A stretch of 11,747 nt of DNA, taken from NCBI GenBank assembly GCA_016195145.1, contig JACQAF010000314.1, forward strand, positions 1-11,747, given 5' to 3'. A model generated the notes under the pieces. The model worked only from the letters and a program-made list of their open reading frames with translations, did no database searches and had not been told where the DNA came from. The stretch comes from Rhodospirillales bacterium (GTDB taxonomy: Bacteria > Pseudomonadota > Alphaproteobacteria > CACIAM-22H2). The position numbers and the translations under genes are program-made. Below, in pieces: positions 6,399 through 11,747 of the stretch (within the stretch, counting starts at the first letter, position 1; each line of letters starts with the position of its first letter).

Positions 6399-7112
6399 CT
6401 AATCGACGTGGAACTGGTGGACCATGTCGGTGAGGCGCGACACGTCGAGGATAAGGAGCGCGCCCGCTTCCCGCTTGACCAGCCGCTTGCGGGCGAGCTC
6501 GTTGAGCACGCGGGCGACCGTCTCGCGCGTCGTGCTGACCCGGGCGGCGATGTCGGCGTGCGGCGGGATCGGCCGGATGGCGGCGCGGTTGGCGGCGACG
6601 ACGCCGGCATTGGCCATGCGCAGTAGCTCGGCATAGATGCGGTTATGCGCGCCGAGCGAGCTCAGGTCCATGATCCGGCCGGTCGAGTGGCGCACCACCT
6701 CGCTCAGCCGGCGCATCAGCGCCAGCGCCACCGACGGGTGCGCGGCCATCGCCTCGATAAACGCCGGGCCGGGCAGCGATGCGGTCAGCGTCTCCGCCGT
6801 CGCCACGACATTGGCCGAGCGCGGCTCGCCGTCGATCGCGGCCAGCTCGCCGAAATAGCCGCCGGCGGCGATGTCGTCGAAGCTCACCTCGCGACCGCTC
6901 AGCGCGTAATTGACCACCCGCACCTGGCCGGCGACGACGAAATACACGTCCTGGGTTTCGGTCTCGCGGTCGATGATCTGCTCGCCGGCGGCGAAGCTGC
7001 GCCAGCGGCAGCGGCGCTCGACCGCCACGCGTTCGGCGCGGCCGAGGCCGGCGAGCAGGTCGATCCCGGCGAGGGTCTGCCGGCGATCATCGGGTTGGGG
7101 CGGCGAAGCCAT
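6399..7112 (-). CDS. Crp/Fnr-family transcriptional regulator
   Basis: DNA-binding regulator of 237 residues with an N-terminal cyclic-nucleotide-type beta-roll and a C-terminal winged helix-turn-helix. The effector pocket region reads GGYFGELAAIDGEPRSANVV (84-103): Glu89, Arg98 and Ser99 correspond to the residues that hold cAMP in E. coli CRP, so cAMP or cGMP binding is plausible. No cysteine cluster of the FNR type is present; only one Cys (35) is seen. The helix-turn-helix at about 185-208, HADIAARVSTTRETVARVLN, has the RETVxR recognition helix (Arg196, Glu197, Arg201) identical to CRP, predicting recognition of GTGA/TCAC half sites. Such a site lies just downstream, before the 32-residue gene. 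The regulator gene starts 43 bases after the stop of the upstream small gene, so the two probably form an operon. The ribosome site before the ATG at 7112 is weak. Confidence 0.92.
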   Translation of the reverse strand: MASPPQPDDRRQTLAGIDLLAGLGRAERVAVERRCRWRSFAAGEQIIDRETETQDVYFVVAGQVRVVNYALSGREVSFDDIAAGGYFGELAAIDGEPRSANVVATAETLTASLPGPAFIEAMAAHPSVALALMRRLSEVVRHSTGRIMDLSSLGAHNRIYAELLRMANAGVVAANRAAIRPIPPHADIAARVSTTRETVARVLNELARKRLVKREAGALLILDVSRLTDMVHQFHVD

Positions 7113-7155
7113 GTTGGGGCCGTCGGTGGCCAGAGGGGCGTTGGGCCGGGGCGGG

Positions 7156-7383
7156 TTAGCGGTTGTCGTGAGGCCGAACCCGCACCACGGCCGATTTGTT
7201 GATCAGCAGGATTTCGTCGTTGCTGTCGACGAAGGCGAAGAACGGCGCCGTGTCGTTGAGCACGTCCTGGATGCGGCTGGTCGCCTCGACGAACATATAG
7301 CCGTTGAGGGTCGTGCCGTCGGTCATCGTGATCTGGGCGTGTTCCCTAACCTTGGGAATTACCGGGGCTCGGGTCAGTTTCAC
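7156..7383 (-). CDS. Small conserved-looking protein of unknown function
   Basis: Product of 75 residues starting at a GTG (7383-7381), with GGGAGG 11 bases upstream, a rather long spacing. It is a soluble, beta-rich protein without signal peptide: ITMTDGTTLNGYMFVEA, then SRIQDVLNDTAPFFAFV and EILLINKSAVVRVRPHD. The pattern of a short barrel-like fold with the RIQDVLN/PFFAFV/LINK core recalls small uncharacterised proteins of alphaproteobacteria (possibly the DUF6812 group; not verified). It lies 43 bases upstream of the Crp/Fnr gene on the same strand and is likely co-transcribed, which suggests a link with signalling or its control, but no function can be stated. Confidence 0.7.
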   Translation of the reverse strand: MKLTRAPVIPKVREHAQITMTDGTTLNGYMFVEATSRIQDVLNDTAPFFAFVDSNDEILLINKSAVVRVRPHDNR

Positions 7384-7642
7384 GGGTCGGCGCGCCTCCC
7401 CAGCGCGGCAGCAAGGACGATGGGCGGCACCCTACCACAACCCGGTCGGGGGTCCATAAGCCTGCCTTCCGGGACGGTTTCGGGGCGTTAACCTATTGCT
7501 TTTATTTGCGCTTGCACAACGATTCATCGGCTATTTACCGTGCAGGCATAAGCTGTTGCCGCACTGCCGCAAGATGTTTATAGTTTTGGTCGCTATATAT
7601 ATTGCATCGCAACATGACGATGCCGGCCGGAGATGACCGCCC
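7384..7642. promoter_or_regulatory. Divergent regulatory region between the Crp locus and the MaoC gene
   Basis: About 260 bases without a gene, AT-rich in the right half. It contains a near-palindrome TTGCGCTTGCACAA at 7506-7519 (one mismatch per half), and a plus-strand sigma-70 promoter at 7556-7584, listed separately. For the minus strand a TTGTGC overlapping the near-palindrome with TAGGTT 18 bases on is only a marginal promoter. The alternating TATATATAT run at 7594-7602 would melt or bend easily. Confidence 0.4.
7556..7584 (+). promoter_or_regulatory. Sigma-70 promoter for the MaoC gene
   Basis: TTGCCG (7556-7561) and TATAGT (7579-7584) are separated by exactly 17 bases and match the consensus hexamers at four and five of six positions. 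Transcription would begin near 7591, leaving a leader of about 50 bases before the ATG at 7643. Confidence 0.5.
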
Positions 7643-8164
7643 ATGAGCCTCGACGAGCTGCACGGCCTTTATTACGAAGACCTCAAGCTGGGTCAGACCT
7701 CGGTTTATGCCCGCACGGTCACCGAGACGGATATCGTCCTGTTCGCCGGCATTTCGGGCGACACCAATCCCGTCCACATCAACGAAGTCTTCGCCAGCAA
7801 CACCATGTTCTCCGGCCGCATCGCCCACGGCATGCTGACGGCGAGCTTCATTTCGACCGTGATCGGCACCCGCCTGCCGGGGCCGGGTGCGATCTATGTT
7901 AGCCAGTCGCTGCGCTTCAAGGCGCCGGTGCGGGTCGGCGACACGATCGAGGCGCGGGCGACGATCACCGAGCTCGTGCCCGAAAAACGCCGGGCGACGC
8001 TGTCGACCGTGGTCTCGGTCGGCGATAAGGTCGTGCTCGAAGGCGAGGCGGTGGTGATGGTCCCCCTGCGCGCCGCGGTCAAGCCGCCGCGCGCCGCCGC
8101 GAGCGACAACCAGCCGGGGCGCAAGGCGGTAGTCGAAATGGCCAACGGCGGCGGCCCGCGTTAG
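7643..8164 (+). CDS. MaoC-family (R)-specific enoyl-CoA hydratase-like protein
   Basis: Hot-dog fold protein of 173 residues predicted to hydrate or dehydrate enoyl-CoA / (R)-3-hydroxyacyl-CoA, as in fatty-acid or polyhydroxyalkanoate metabolism. The hydratase motif is plain: FAGISGDTNPVHIN with Asp40 and His45 as the catalytic pair, followed by FSGRIAHGML (56-65), which forms the oxyanion and substrate lid region. The core ends near residue 140; the last 30 residues are a charged, Ala/Pro-rich tail that exceeds the usual 135-150 residue length. The ATG at 7643 has GGAG ten bases upstream. It precedes ribF by 70 bases on the same strand. Whether it serves PHA synthesis, a catabolic route or lipid synthesis is not visible. 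Confidence 0.9.
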   Translation: MSLDELHGLYYEDLKLGQTSVYARTVTETDIVLFAGISGDTNPVHINEVFASNTMFSGRIAHGMLTASFISTVIGTRLPGPGAIYVSQSLRFKAPVRVGDTIEARATITELVPEKRRATLSTVVSVGDKVVLEGEAVVMVPLRAAVKPPRAAASDNQPGRKAVVEMANGGGPR

Positions 8165-8234
8165 TCGCTGGCCAGCGGGACCGGCTTGCGCTTATTCTCC
8201 GGGCTTCTCGACAACGGCTAGTACGAGCCGCCGG

Positions 8235-9245
8235 ATGCGGATTCATCGTCATTTCACCGATTTGCCGCCCGCCGCGCGGGGCGCGGTTCTCGCCATCGGC
8301 AATTTCGACGGCGTTCATCGCGGCCATCAGGCGGTGATCGGCGAGGCGGTGCGCCGGGCGAAGGCCGCGGGCGCGCCTTCGGCCGTGCTGACCTTCGAGC
8401 CGCATCCACGCCGCTTCTTCCAGCCGGCCGCGCCGCCCTTTCTGCTCACCCGCATGCGCACCAAGGTGCGGGTGATCGCCGGGCTTGGCGTCGACACGCT
8501 GTTCATCCTGCGCTTCGACGCCGATATCGCCAAGCGCAGCGCCGAGGCCTTCATAGACGACATTCTGGTCGGCGCGATGGCCGTCCGGCACGCGGTCGTC
8601 GGCTACGATTTCGTTTTCGGCCAGGGCCGCCGCGGCACGCCCGAAATGCTGCGCGACCGACTCGCCGTTGCCGGGGCGGGGGCGACCGTCATGCAGCCGG
8701 TCATCGCCACCGATCCCTCCGGCGCCGCCGACCCCGACGCGTCGCCCGAGGCGCTCATCTATTCCTCGACCGGGGTGCGCGACAGCCTCAGGGCCGGCGA
8801 TCCGCGCGGCGCGGCGCGTCTCCTCGGCCGGCCGTTCGAGATCGAGGGCCGGGTGCGCCGCGGCGATGCGCGCGGCCGGTTGATCGGCTTTCCTACCGCT
8901 AATCTGCTGCTCGACGATTATCTCCATCCGGCGCTGGGCGTTTACGCCGTGCGCGCCGGCGACGAGGAGGGCGGGCGCACCGTCTGGCGCGACGGGGTGG
9001 CCAATCTTGGCCTGCGCCCTACCTTCGGCGGTGCGGTCGCGCCGCGGCTGGAGGTGCATCTCTTTGATTTTTCGGGCGATCTTTACGGGCGGAACCTGCG
9101 GGTGGCGCTGATCGATTTCCTGCGCCCCGAGTGCAAATTCGACGGTATCGAGGCCCTCAAGGCGCAGATCGGCCGCGACGGCGAGGCGGCCCGCGCCGCG
9201 CTCGCCCGCCCGGCCGCTCCGGTCCGCGTCCGGCCGCAGCTTTAG
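8235..9245 (+). CDS. ribF: Bifunctional riboflavin kinase / FMN adenylyltransferase
   Basis: Makes FMN from riboflavin and ATP, then FAD from FMN and ATP, in the cytoplasm. The 336-residue product has both modules. The N-terminal adenylyltransferase has AIGNFDGVHRGHQ (20-32), TFEPHPRRFF (53-62), GYDFVFGQGRRG (123-134) and YSSTGVRDSLRAGD (176-189). The C-terminal kinase has RGRLIGFPTANL (213-224), LGVYAVR, GVANLGLRPTFG (255-266), Glu273 in LEVHLFDF as the catalytic acid, and FLRPECKFDGIEALKAQI. A stretch rich in Asp, Pro and Ala (159-172) widens the loop before YSST and makes the protein slightly longer than the usual 310. The ATG at 8235 has a poor ribosome site. ribF next to ileS is a widespread arrangement in bacteria; here an ACT-domain gene lies between them. 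Confidence 0.96.
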   Translation: MRIHRHFTDLPPAARGAVLAIGNFDGVHRGHQAVIGEAVRRAKAAGAPSAVLTFEPHPRRFFQPAAPPFLLTRMRTKVRVIAGLGVDTLFILRFDADIAKRSAEAFIDDILVGAMAVRHAVVGYDFVFGQGRRGTPEMLRDRLAVAGAGATVMQPVIATDPSGAADPDASPEALIYSSTGVRDSLRAGDPRGAARLLGRPFEIEGRVRRGDARGRLIGFPTANLLLDDYLHPALGVYAVRAGDEEGGRTVWRDGVANLGLRPTFGGAVAPRLEVHLFDFSGDLYGRNLRVALIDFLRPECKFDGIEALKAQIGRDGEAARAALARPAAPVRVRPQL

Positions 9246-9273
9246 CTCCGCCCCGGCGCGGCAAACATGCGGG

Positions 9274-9303
9274 TTGACGCCCCCGGACCCGGCTACCTAT
9301 GAT
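9274..9303 (+). promoter_or_regulatory. Strong sigma-70 promoter upstream of the ACT-ileS operon
   Basis: TTGACG (9274-9279, five of six) and TATGAT (9298-9303, five of six) are 18 bases apart. Transcription should start around 9309-9312, which is where the ATG of the 42-codon leader frame lies. The promoter separates ribF from the ACT-ileS pair, though read-through from ribF remains possible because no terminator is seen between them. Confidence 0.65.
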
Positions 9304-9311
9304 CCGCCGCG

Positions 9312-9440
9312 ATGCAGCAGCGACTCCTTAGCAAGGCTCGTCTCGGGCGAATTACGAACCCGGTCCTCGTCGAGGGCCGGGACGTTATCGTCCGCCGATT
9401 GATGCCTGCCAAGGAGTTCGCGTTTCATGCCTGCTGGTGA
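9312..9440 (+). CDS. Putative leaderless leader-peptide ORF (42 codons) overlapping the ACT gene start
   Basis: An ATG at 9312 opens a frame of 42 codons ending with TGA at 9438-9440. It begins MQQRLLSKARLGRITNPVLV and continues with GRDVIVRRLM. Eleven of its first 30 residues are Leu, Ile or Val, including Leu5-Leu6, Val18-Leu19-Val20 and Val25-Ile26-Val27. There is no ribosome binding site; the ATG falls at or within about three bases of the expected transcription start, as with the leaderless trpL leader peptide of Sinorhizobium. Its stop lies 11-13 bases inside the ACT gene, in another frame, so a terminating ribosome could re-initiate at the ATG at 9427. It is not an N-terminal extension of the ACT protein. 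I infer a regulatory uORF; a chance open frame is a real alternative. Confidence 0.4.
   Translation: MQQRLLSKARLGRITNPVLVEGRDVIVRRLMPAKEFAFHACW
9323..9417 (+). promoter_or_regulatory. Candidate RNA switch: leader leucine codons pair with the ACT gene ribosome binding site
   Basis: ACTCCTT (9323-9329), which includes the leader codons CTC CTT for Leu5 and Leu6, is a perfect 7-base complement of AAGGAGT (9411-9417), the Shine-Dalgarno sequence of the ACT gene. Inside this closing stem lie three hairpins whose arms overlap: CGGG/CCCG (9344-9347 with 9359-9362), CCCGG-T-CCT with AGG-G-CCGGG (9359-9367 with 9373-9381) and GGACG/CGTCC (9380-9384 with 9389-9393). Overlapping arms are typical of attenuators. 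No T run follows, so control would be of translation rather than termination. No folding calculation was done. Confidence 0.35.
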
Positions 9441-9717
9441 ATTTTTACCCGATCCAACCTGGTGTTTTTCCGTGTTCGCCGCCCCCGAGGCTTCGGTGAT
9501 GTCGCGGGTGCTCGAACTGTTCGCCAAACGCGGCCTGGTTCCGCTGCGCTTCGATGGCGCGGTCAGCGCCGGCGGCGGCGAACTGGCGATCGACGTTCAG
9601 GTGCGCGGCCTTGAGGCGACGACGGCCGAACACATCGCCGCGACGATGCGCAACATCGTTCATGTCGAGCGGGTGCTGACCGCGGTCAAGGCGCGGGCCC
9701 GCGAGTTCGCGCAATGA
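9427..9717 (+). CDS. Stand-alone ACT-domain protein, translationally coupled to ileS
   Basis: Small cytoplasmic protein of 96 residues consisting almost only of one ACT domain, the fold that binds amino acids in regulatory subunits. The strand and helix order fits: TWCFSVFAA (strand, 11-19), ASVMSRVLELFAKRG (helix, 22-36), LVPLRFDGAV (strand), GELAIDVQVRG (strand, 51-61), TAEHIAATMRNI (helix) and VHVERVLTAV (strand). The pattern V-SRVLELFAKRGL followed by NIVHVERV resembles the acetolactate synthase small subunits IlvH and IlvM, suggesting branched-chain amino acid binding; no ilvB/ilvI gene is next to it. AAGGAG lies ten bases before the ATG. Its TGA overlaps the ileS ATG (ATGA), so the two are one translational unit. 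It may sense isoleucine or valine and influence IleS, or be a displaced acetolactate synthase subunit; the former is only inferred. Confidence 0.8.
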   Translation: MPAGEFLPDPTWCFSVFAAPEASVMSRVLELFAKRGLVPLRFDGAVSAGGGELAIDVQVRGLEATTAEHIAATMRNIVHVERVLTAVKARAREFAQ

Positions 9718-11747
9718 CGACCGACTACAAGAAGACCGTCTTTCTGCCTCGCACCGATTTCGCCATGAAGGGCGAGCTGCCCCGGCGCGAGCCGGAGACC
9801 CTCGCCCGCTGGCACCAGATGGACCTTTACGGGCGATTGCGCGCGGCCGCCAAGGGCCGGCCGAAATTCATCCTTCACGACGGCCCGCCCTACGCCAACG
9901 GGCATCTCCATACCGGCCACGCGCTGAACAAGATTCTCAAGGACACGGTCAATCGCGTCCAGCAGATGCTGGGCAAGGATGCGATCTATGTGCCGGGCTG
10001 GGATTGCCACGGCCTGCCGATCGAATGGAAGATCGAGGAAGATTACCGCGCCAAGGGCAAGGTCAAGGACAAGGTGCCGGTCGGCGAGTTCCGCCGCGAA
10101 TGTCGCGAATTCGCCGACAGGTGGATCGATATCCAGCGCGAGGAGTTCCGCCGTCTCGGCATCGAAGGCGATTGGGACAATCCCTATTCGACCATGGCCT
10201 ATGCCGCCGAGGCGCAGATCGTGCGCGAGATCGGCAAATTCGCGCTCAATGGCGGGCTCTATCGCGGGGCGAAGCCGGTGATGTGGTCGGTGGTCGAGAA
10301 AACGGCGCTGGCCGAGGCCGAGATCGAATACCACGACCATAAATCGGCCACCGTTCATGTACGCTTTCCGGTGATCAAGGGATCGCGGCCAGCGCTTGAG
10401 GGCGCGGCCATCGTCATCTGGACGACGACGCCGTGGACCATTCCGGGGAATCGCGCGCTCGCCGCCGGGGCGGCGATCGAATACCAGCTTGTGACCGTGA
10501 AATCGGTCGCCGAAGGCAGCCTGGTCCGCGTCGGCGACCGGCTGATCGTGGCCAAGAACCTCGCCGCCGATTTCGCCGCCGCGTGCAAGATCGGCGAGAT
10601 GGCGGTCGAGGCCGCGTTCGCCGGCGCCGATCTTGTCGGCACGGTCTGCGCCCATCCGCTGCGCGGCAAGGGCTATGATTTCGACGTGCGGGTATTCGCC
10701 GGCGAGTTCGTCACCACCGAGGCCGGCACCGGGTTCGTCCATATCGCGCCCGGCCACGGCGCCGACGACTGGGAGCTCGGCATCAAGCACGGCGTCGAGG
10801 TGCCCGACACGGTGGCCGATGACGGAGCCTATTTCCCCCATGTACCGCTCTTCGCCGGCAAGCGCGTCTATATGCCCGACGGCAAGCCCGGCGACGCCAA
10901 CGGCGCGGTGATCGCGGCGTTGATCGAGGCAGGCGGACTTCTCGCCAAGGGCAGCCTCGTCCATTCCTATCCGCATTCCTGGCGGTCGAAGGCGCCGCTC
11001 ATCTTCCGCAACACGCCGCAATGGTTCATCTCGATGTCGCATAACGGCCTGCGCGACAAGGCCCTCGCCGCCATCGATGCGACGCGCTGGTTCCCCGGCA
11101 GCGGTCGCAACCGCATCCGGGGCATGATCGAATCGCGGCCCGATTGGTGCATTTCACGTCAGCGCGCCTGGGGCGTGCCGATCGCCATCTTCGCCGACAG
11201 GAAAACCGGCGAGCCCTTGCGCGACCCCGACGTGATCGAGCGCGTCGCCGCCGCCTTCGAGAAGGAAGGCGCGAACGCCTGGTACGAAAGCGATCCCAAG
11301 CGCTTTCTCGGCCCCAAATACGACCCCGCCGATTACGAGCAGGTGAAGGACATCGTCGACGTGTGGTTCGATTCCGGTTCGACCCATGCCTTCGTTCTCG
11401 AACAACGCGCCGATCTCCAGTGGCCGGCCTCGCTCTATCTCGAAGGTTCCGACCAGCATCGCGGCTGGTTCCATTCCTCGCTGCTCGAGGCCTGCGGCAC
11501 GCGCGGCCGCGCGCCCTACGAGGGCGTGCTGACCCACGGCTTCGTGCTCGACGAGCAGGGCCGCAAGATGTCGAAATCGCTCGGCAATGTCGTGGCGCCG
11601 CAGGAAGTGGTCGGCAAGCTGGGGGCCGACATACTGCGCCTGTGGGTCGTCGGCTCGGATTACTCCGAGGATCTGCGCATCGGCCCCGAAATCCTCAAGC
11701 ATCAAGCGGAGCTCTACCGGCGCCTGCGCAACACGTTGCGCTATCTC
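9714..11747 (+). CDS. ileS: Isoleucyl-tRNA synthetase (partial, N-terminal 678 residues)
   Basis: Class I aminoacyl-tRNA synthetase that charges tRNA-Ile with isoleucine and edits misactivated valine. The frame is open to the right edge, so about 678 of a usual 930-960 residues are present. The nucleotide-binding HIGH motif appears as HTGH (66-69) in DGPPYANGHLHTGHALNKIL, followed by YVPGWDCHGLPIEWK. The CP1 editing domain shows WTTTPWTIPGN from Trp236 and GTGFVHIAPGHGADDW (338-353). The second catalytic motif is KMSKS at 618-622 in GRKMSKSLGN. The C-terminal anticodon-binding and zinc regions lie outside the window. The ATG at 9714 overlaps the stop of the ACT gene by four bases and has almost no ribosome site of its own, so expression should depend on translation of the ACT gene. 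Confidence 0.97.
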   Translation, partial: MTTDYKKTVFLPRTDFAMKGELPRREPETLARWHQMDLYGRLRAAAKGRPKFILHDGPPYANGHLHTGHALNKILKDTVNRVQQMLGKDAIYVPGWDCHGLPIEWKIEEDYRAKGKVKDKVPVGEFRRECREFADRWIDIQREEFRRLGIEGDWDNPYSTMAYAAEAQIVREIGKFALNGGLYRGAKPVMWSVVEKTALAEAEIEYHDHKSATVHVRFPVIKGSRPALEGAAIVIWTTTPWTIPGNRALAAGAAIEYQLVTVKSVAEGSLVRVGDRLIVAKNLAADFAAACKIGEMAVEAAFAGADLVGTVCAHPLRGKGYDFDVRVFAGEFVTTEAGTGFVHIAPGHGADDWELGIKHGVEVPDTVADDGAYFPHVPLFAGKRVYMPDGKPGDANGAVIAALIEAGGLLAKGSLVHSYPHSWRSKAPLIFRNTPQWFISMSHNGLRDKALAAIDATRWFPGSGRNRIRGMIESRPDWCISRQRAWGVPIAIFADRKTGEPLRDPDVIERVAAAFEKEGANAWYESDPKRFLGPKYDPADYEQVKDIVDVWFDSGSTHAFVLEQRADLQWPASLYLEGSDQHRGWFHSSLLEACGTRGRAPYEGVLTHGFVLDEQGRKMSKSLGNVVAPQEVVGKLGADILRLWVVGSDYSEDLRIGPEILKHQAELYRRLRNTLRYL

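Noticed and set aside
6270..6626. A 118-codon plus-strand frame opposite the Crp/Fnr gene
   Set aside because: Antisense to the clear helix-turn-helix coding region and covering the CRP-like site; shadow frame.
8079..9059. A 326-codon open frame antisense to ribF and the end of the MaoC gene
   Set aside because: It crosses two real genes and their gap and has no recognisable domain.
9660..11042. A 460-codon open frame antisense to ileS
   Set aside because: The plus strand is unmistakably IleS; the antisense product is the same His/Asp/Arg/Gly-rich shadow type.
1..11747. tRNA genes, CRISPR arrays, insertion sequences, phage genes
   Set aside because: None seen on either strand; no regularly spaced repeats, no transposase or integrase motifs, no tRNA-like cloverleaf noticed, although no covariance search could be run.

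Overview
The window is G+C-rich, codes densely with a strong G/C third-position bias, and fits an alphaproteobacterium, probably Rhodospirillales-like. This is judged from protein character (SorAB-like sulfite dehydrogenase, ACAD11-like acyl-CoA dehydrogenase, 17-kDa-antigen-type lipoprotein, RibF next to IleS) and not from a database search. One interval, roughly 4968-5960, is visibly AT-richer and looks acquired.

Layout. 1-735 (minus): 5' part of an acyl-CoA dehydrogenase gene, divergent from an amidase-signature hydrolase (835-2178, plus) and a glycine-zipper lipoprotein (2269-2760, plus). After a hairpin comes a two-gene operon (2928-4646, plus): a Tat-exported molybdenum sulfite dehydrogenase and its monohaem cytochrome c. 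Convergent to it lies the C-terminal remnant of a membrane protein (4656-4967, minus) whose 5' end is lost exactly where the AT-rich segment begins. That segment carries one SAM-dependent methyltransferase (5027-5809, minus).

Next is a minus-strand regulatory locus: a small conserved-looking protein (7156-7383), a Crp/Fnr-family regulator (6399-7112) and a 32-residue single-span membrane protein (6102-6200), too short for usual gene calling. The small gene has a strong ribosome binding site and a clear intrinsic terminator. A GTGA-N6-TCAC site lies upstream of it, and the regulator's recognition helix carries the RETVxR motif of E. coli CRP, which would suit that site.

The right part (plus) is a MaoC hot-dog hydratase (7643-8164), the FAD-forming enzyme RibF (8235-9245), a stand-alone ACT-domain protein (9427-9717) and isoleucyl-tRNA synthetase (from 9714, running off the end). 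The ACT and ileS genes overlap by ATGA. They are preceded by a good sigma-70 promoter and a 42-codon ORF that starts about where transcription should start. Two leucine codons of that ORF are complementary to the Shine-Dalgarno sequence of the ACT gene. I regard this as the best candidate for an undescribed system: a branched-chain-amino-acid-sensing ACT protein coupled to IleS, with a leader-peptide translational switch. The sequence elements are visible; the mechanism is inference.
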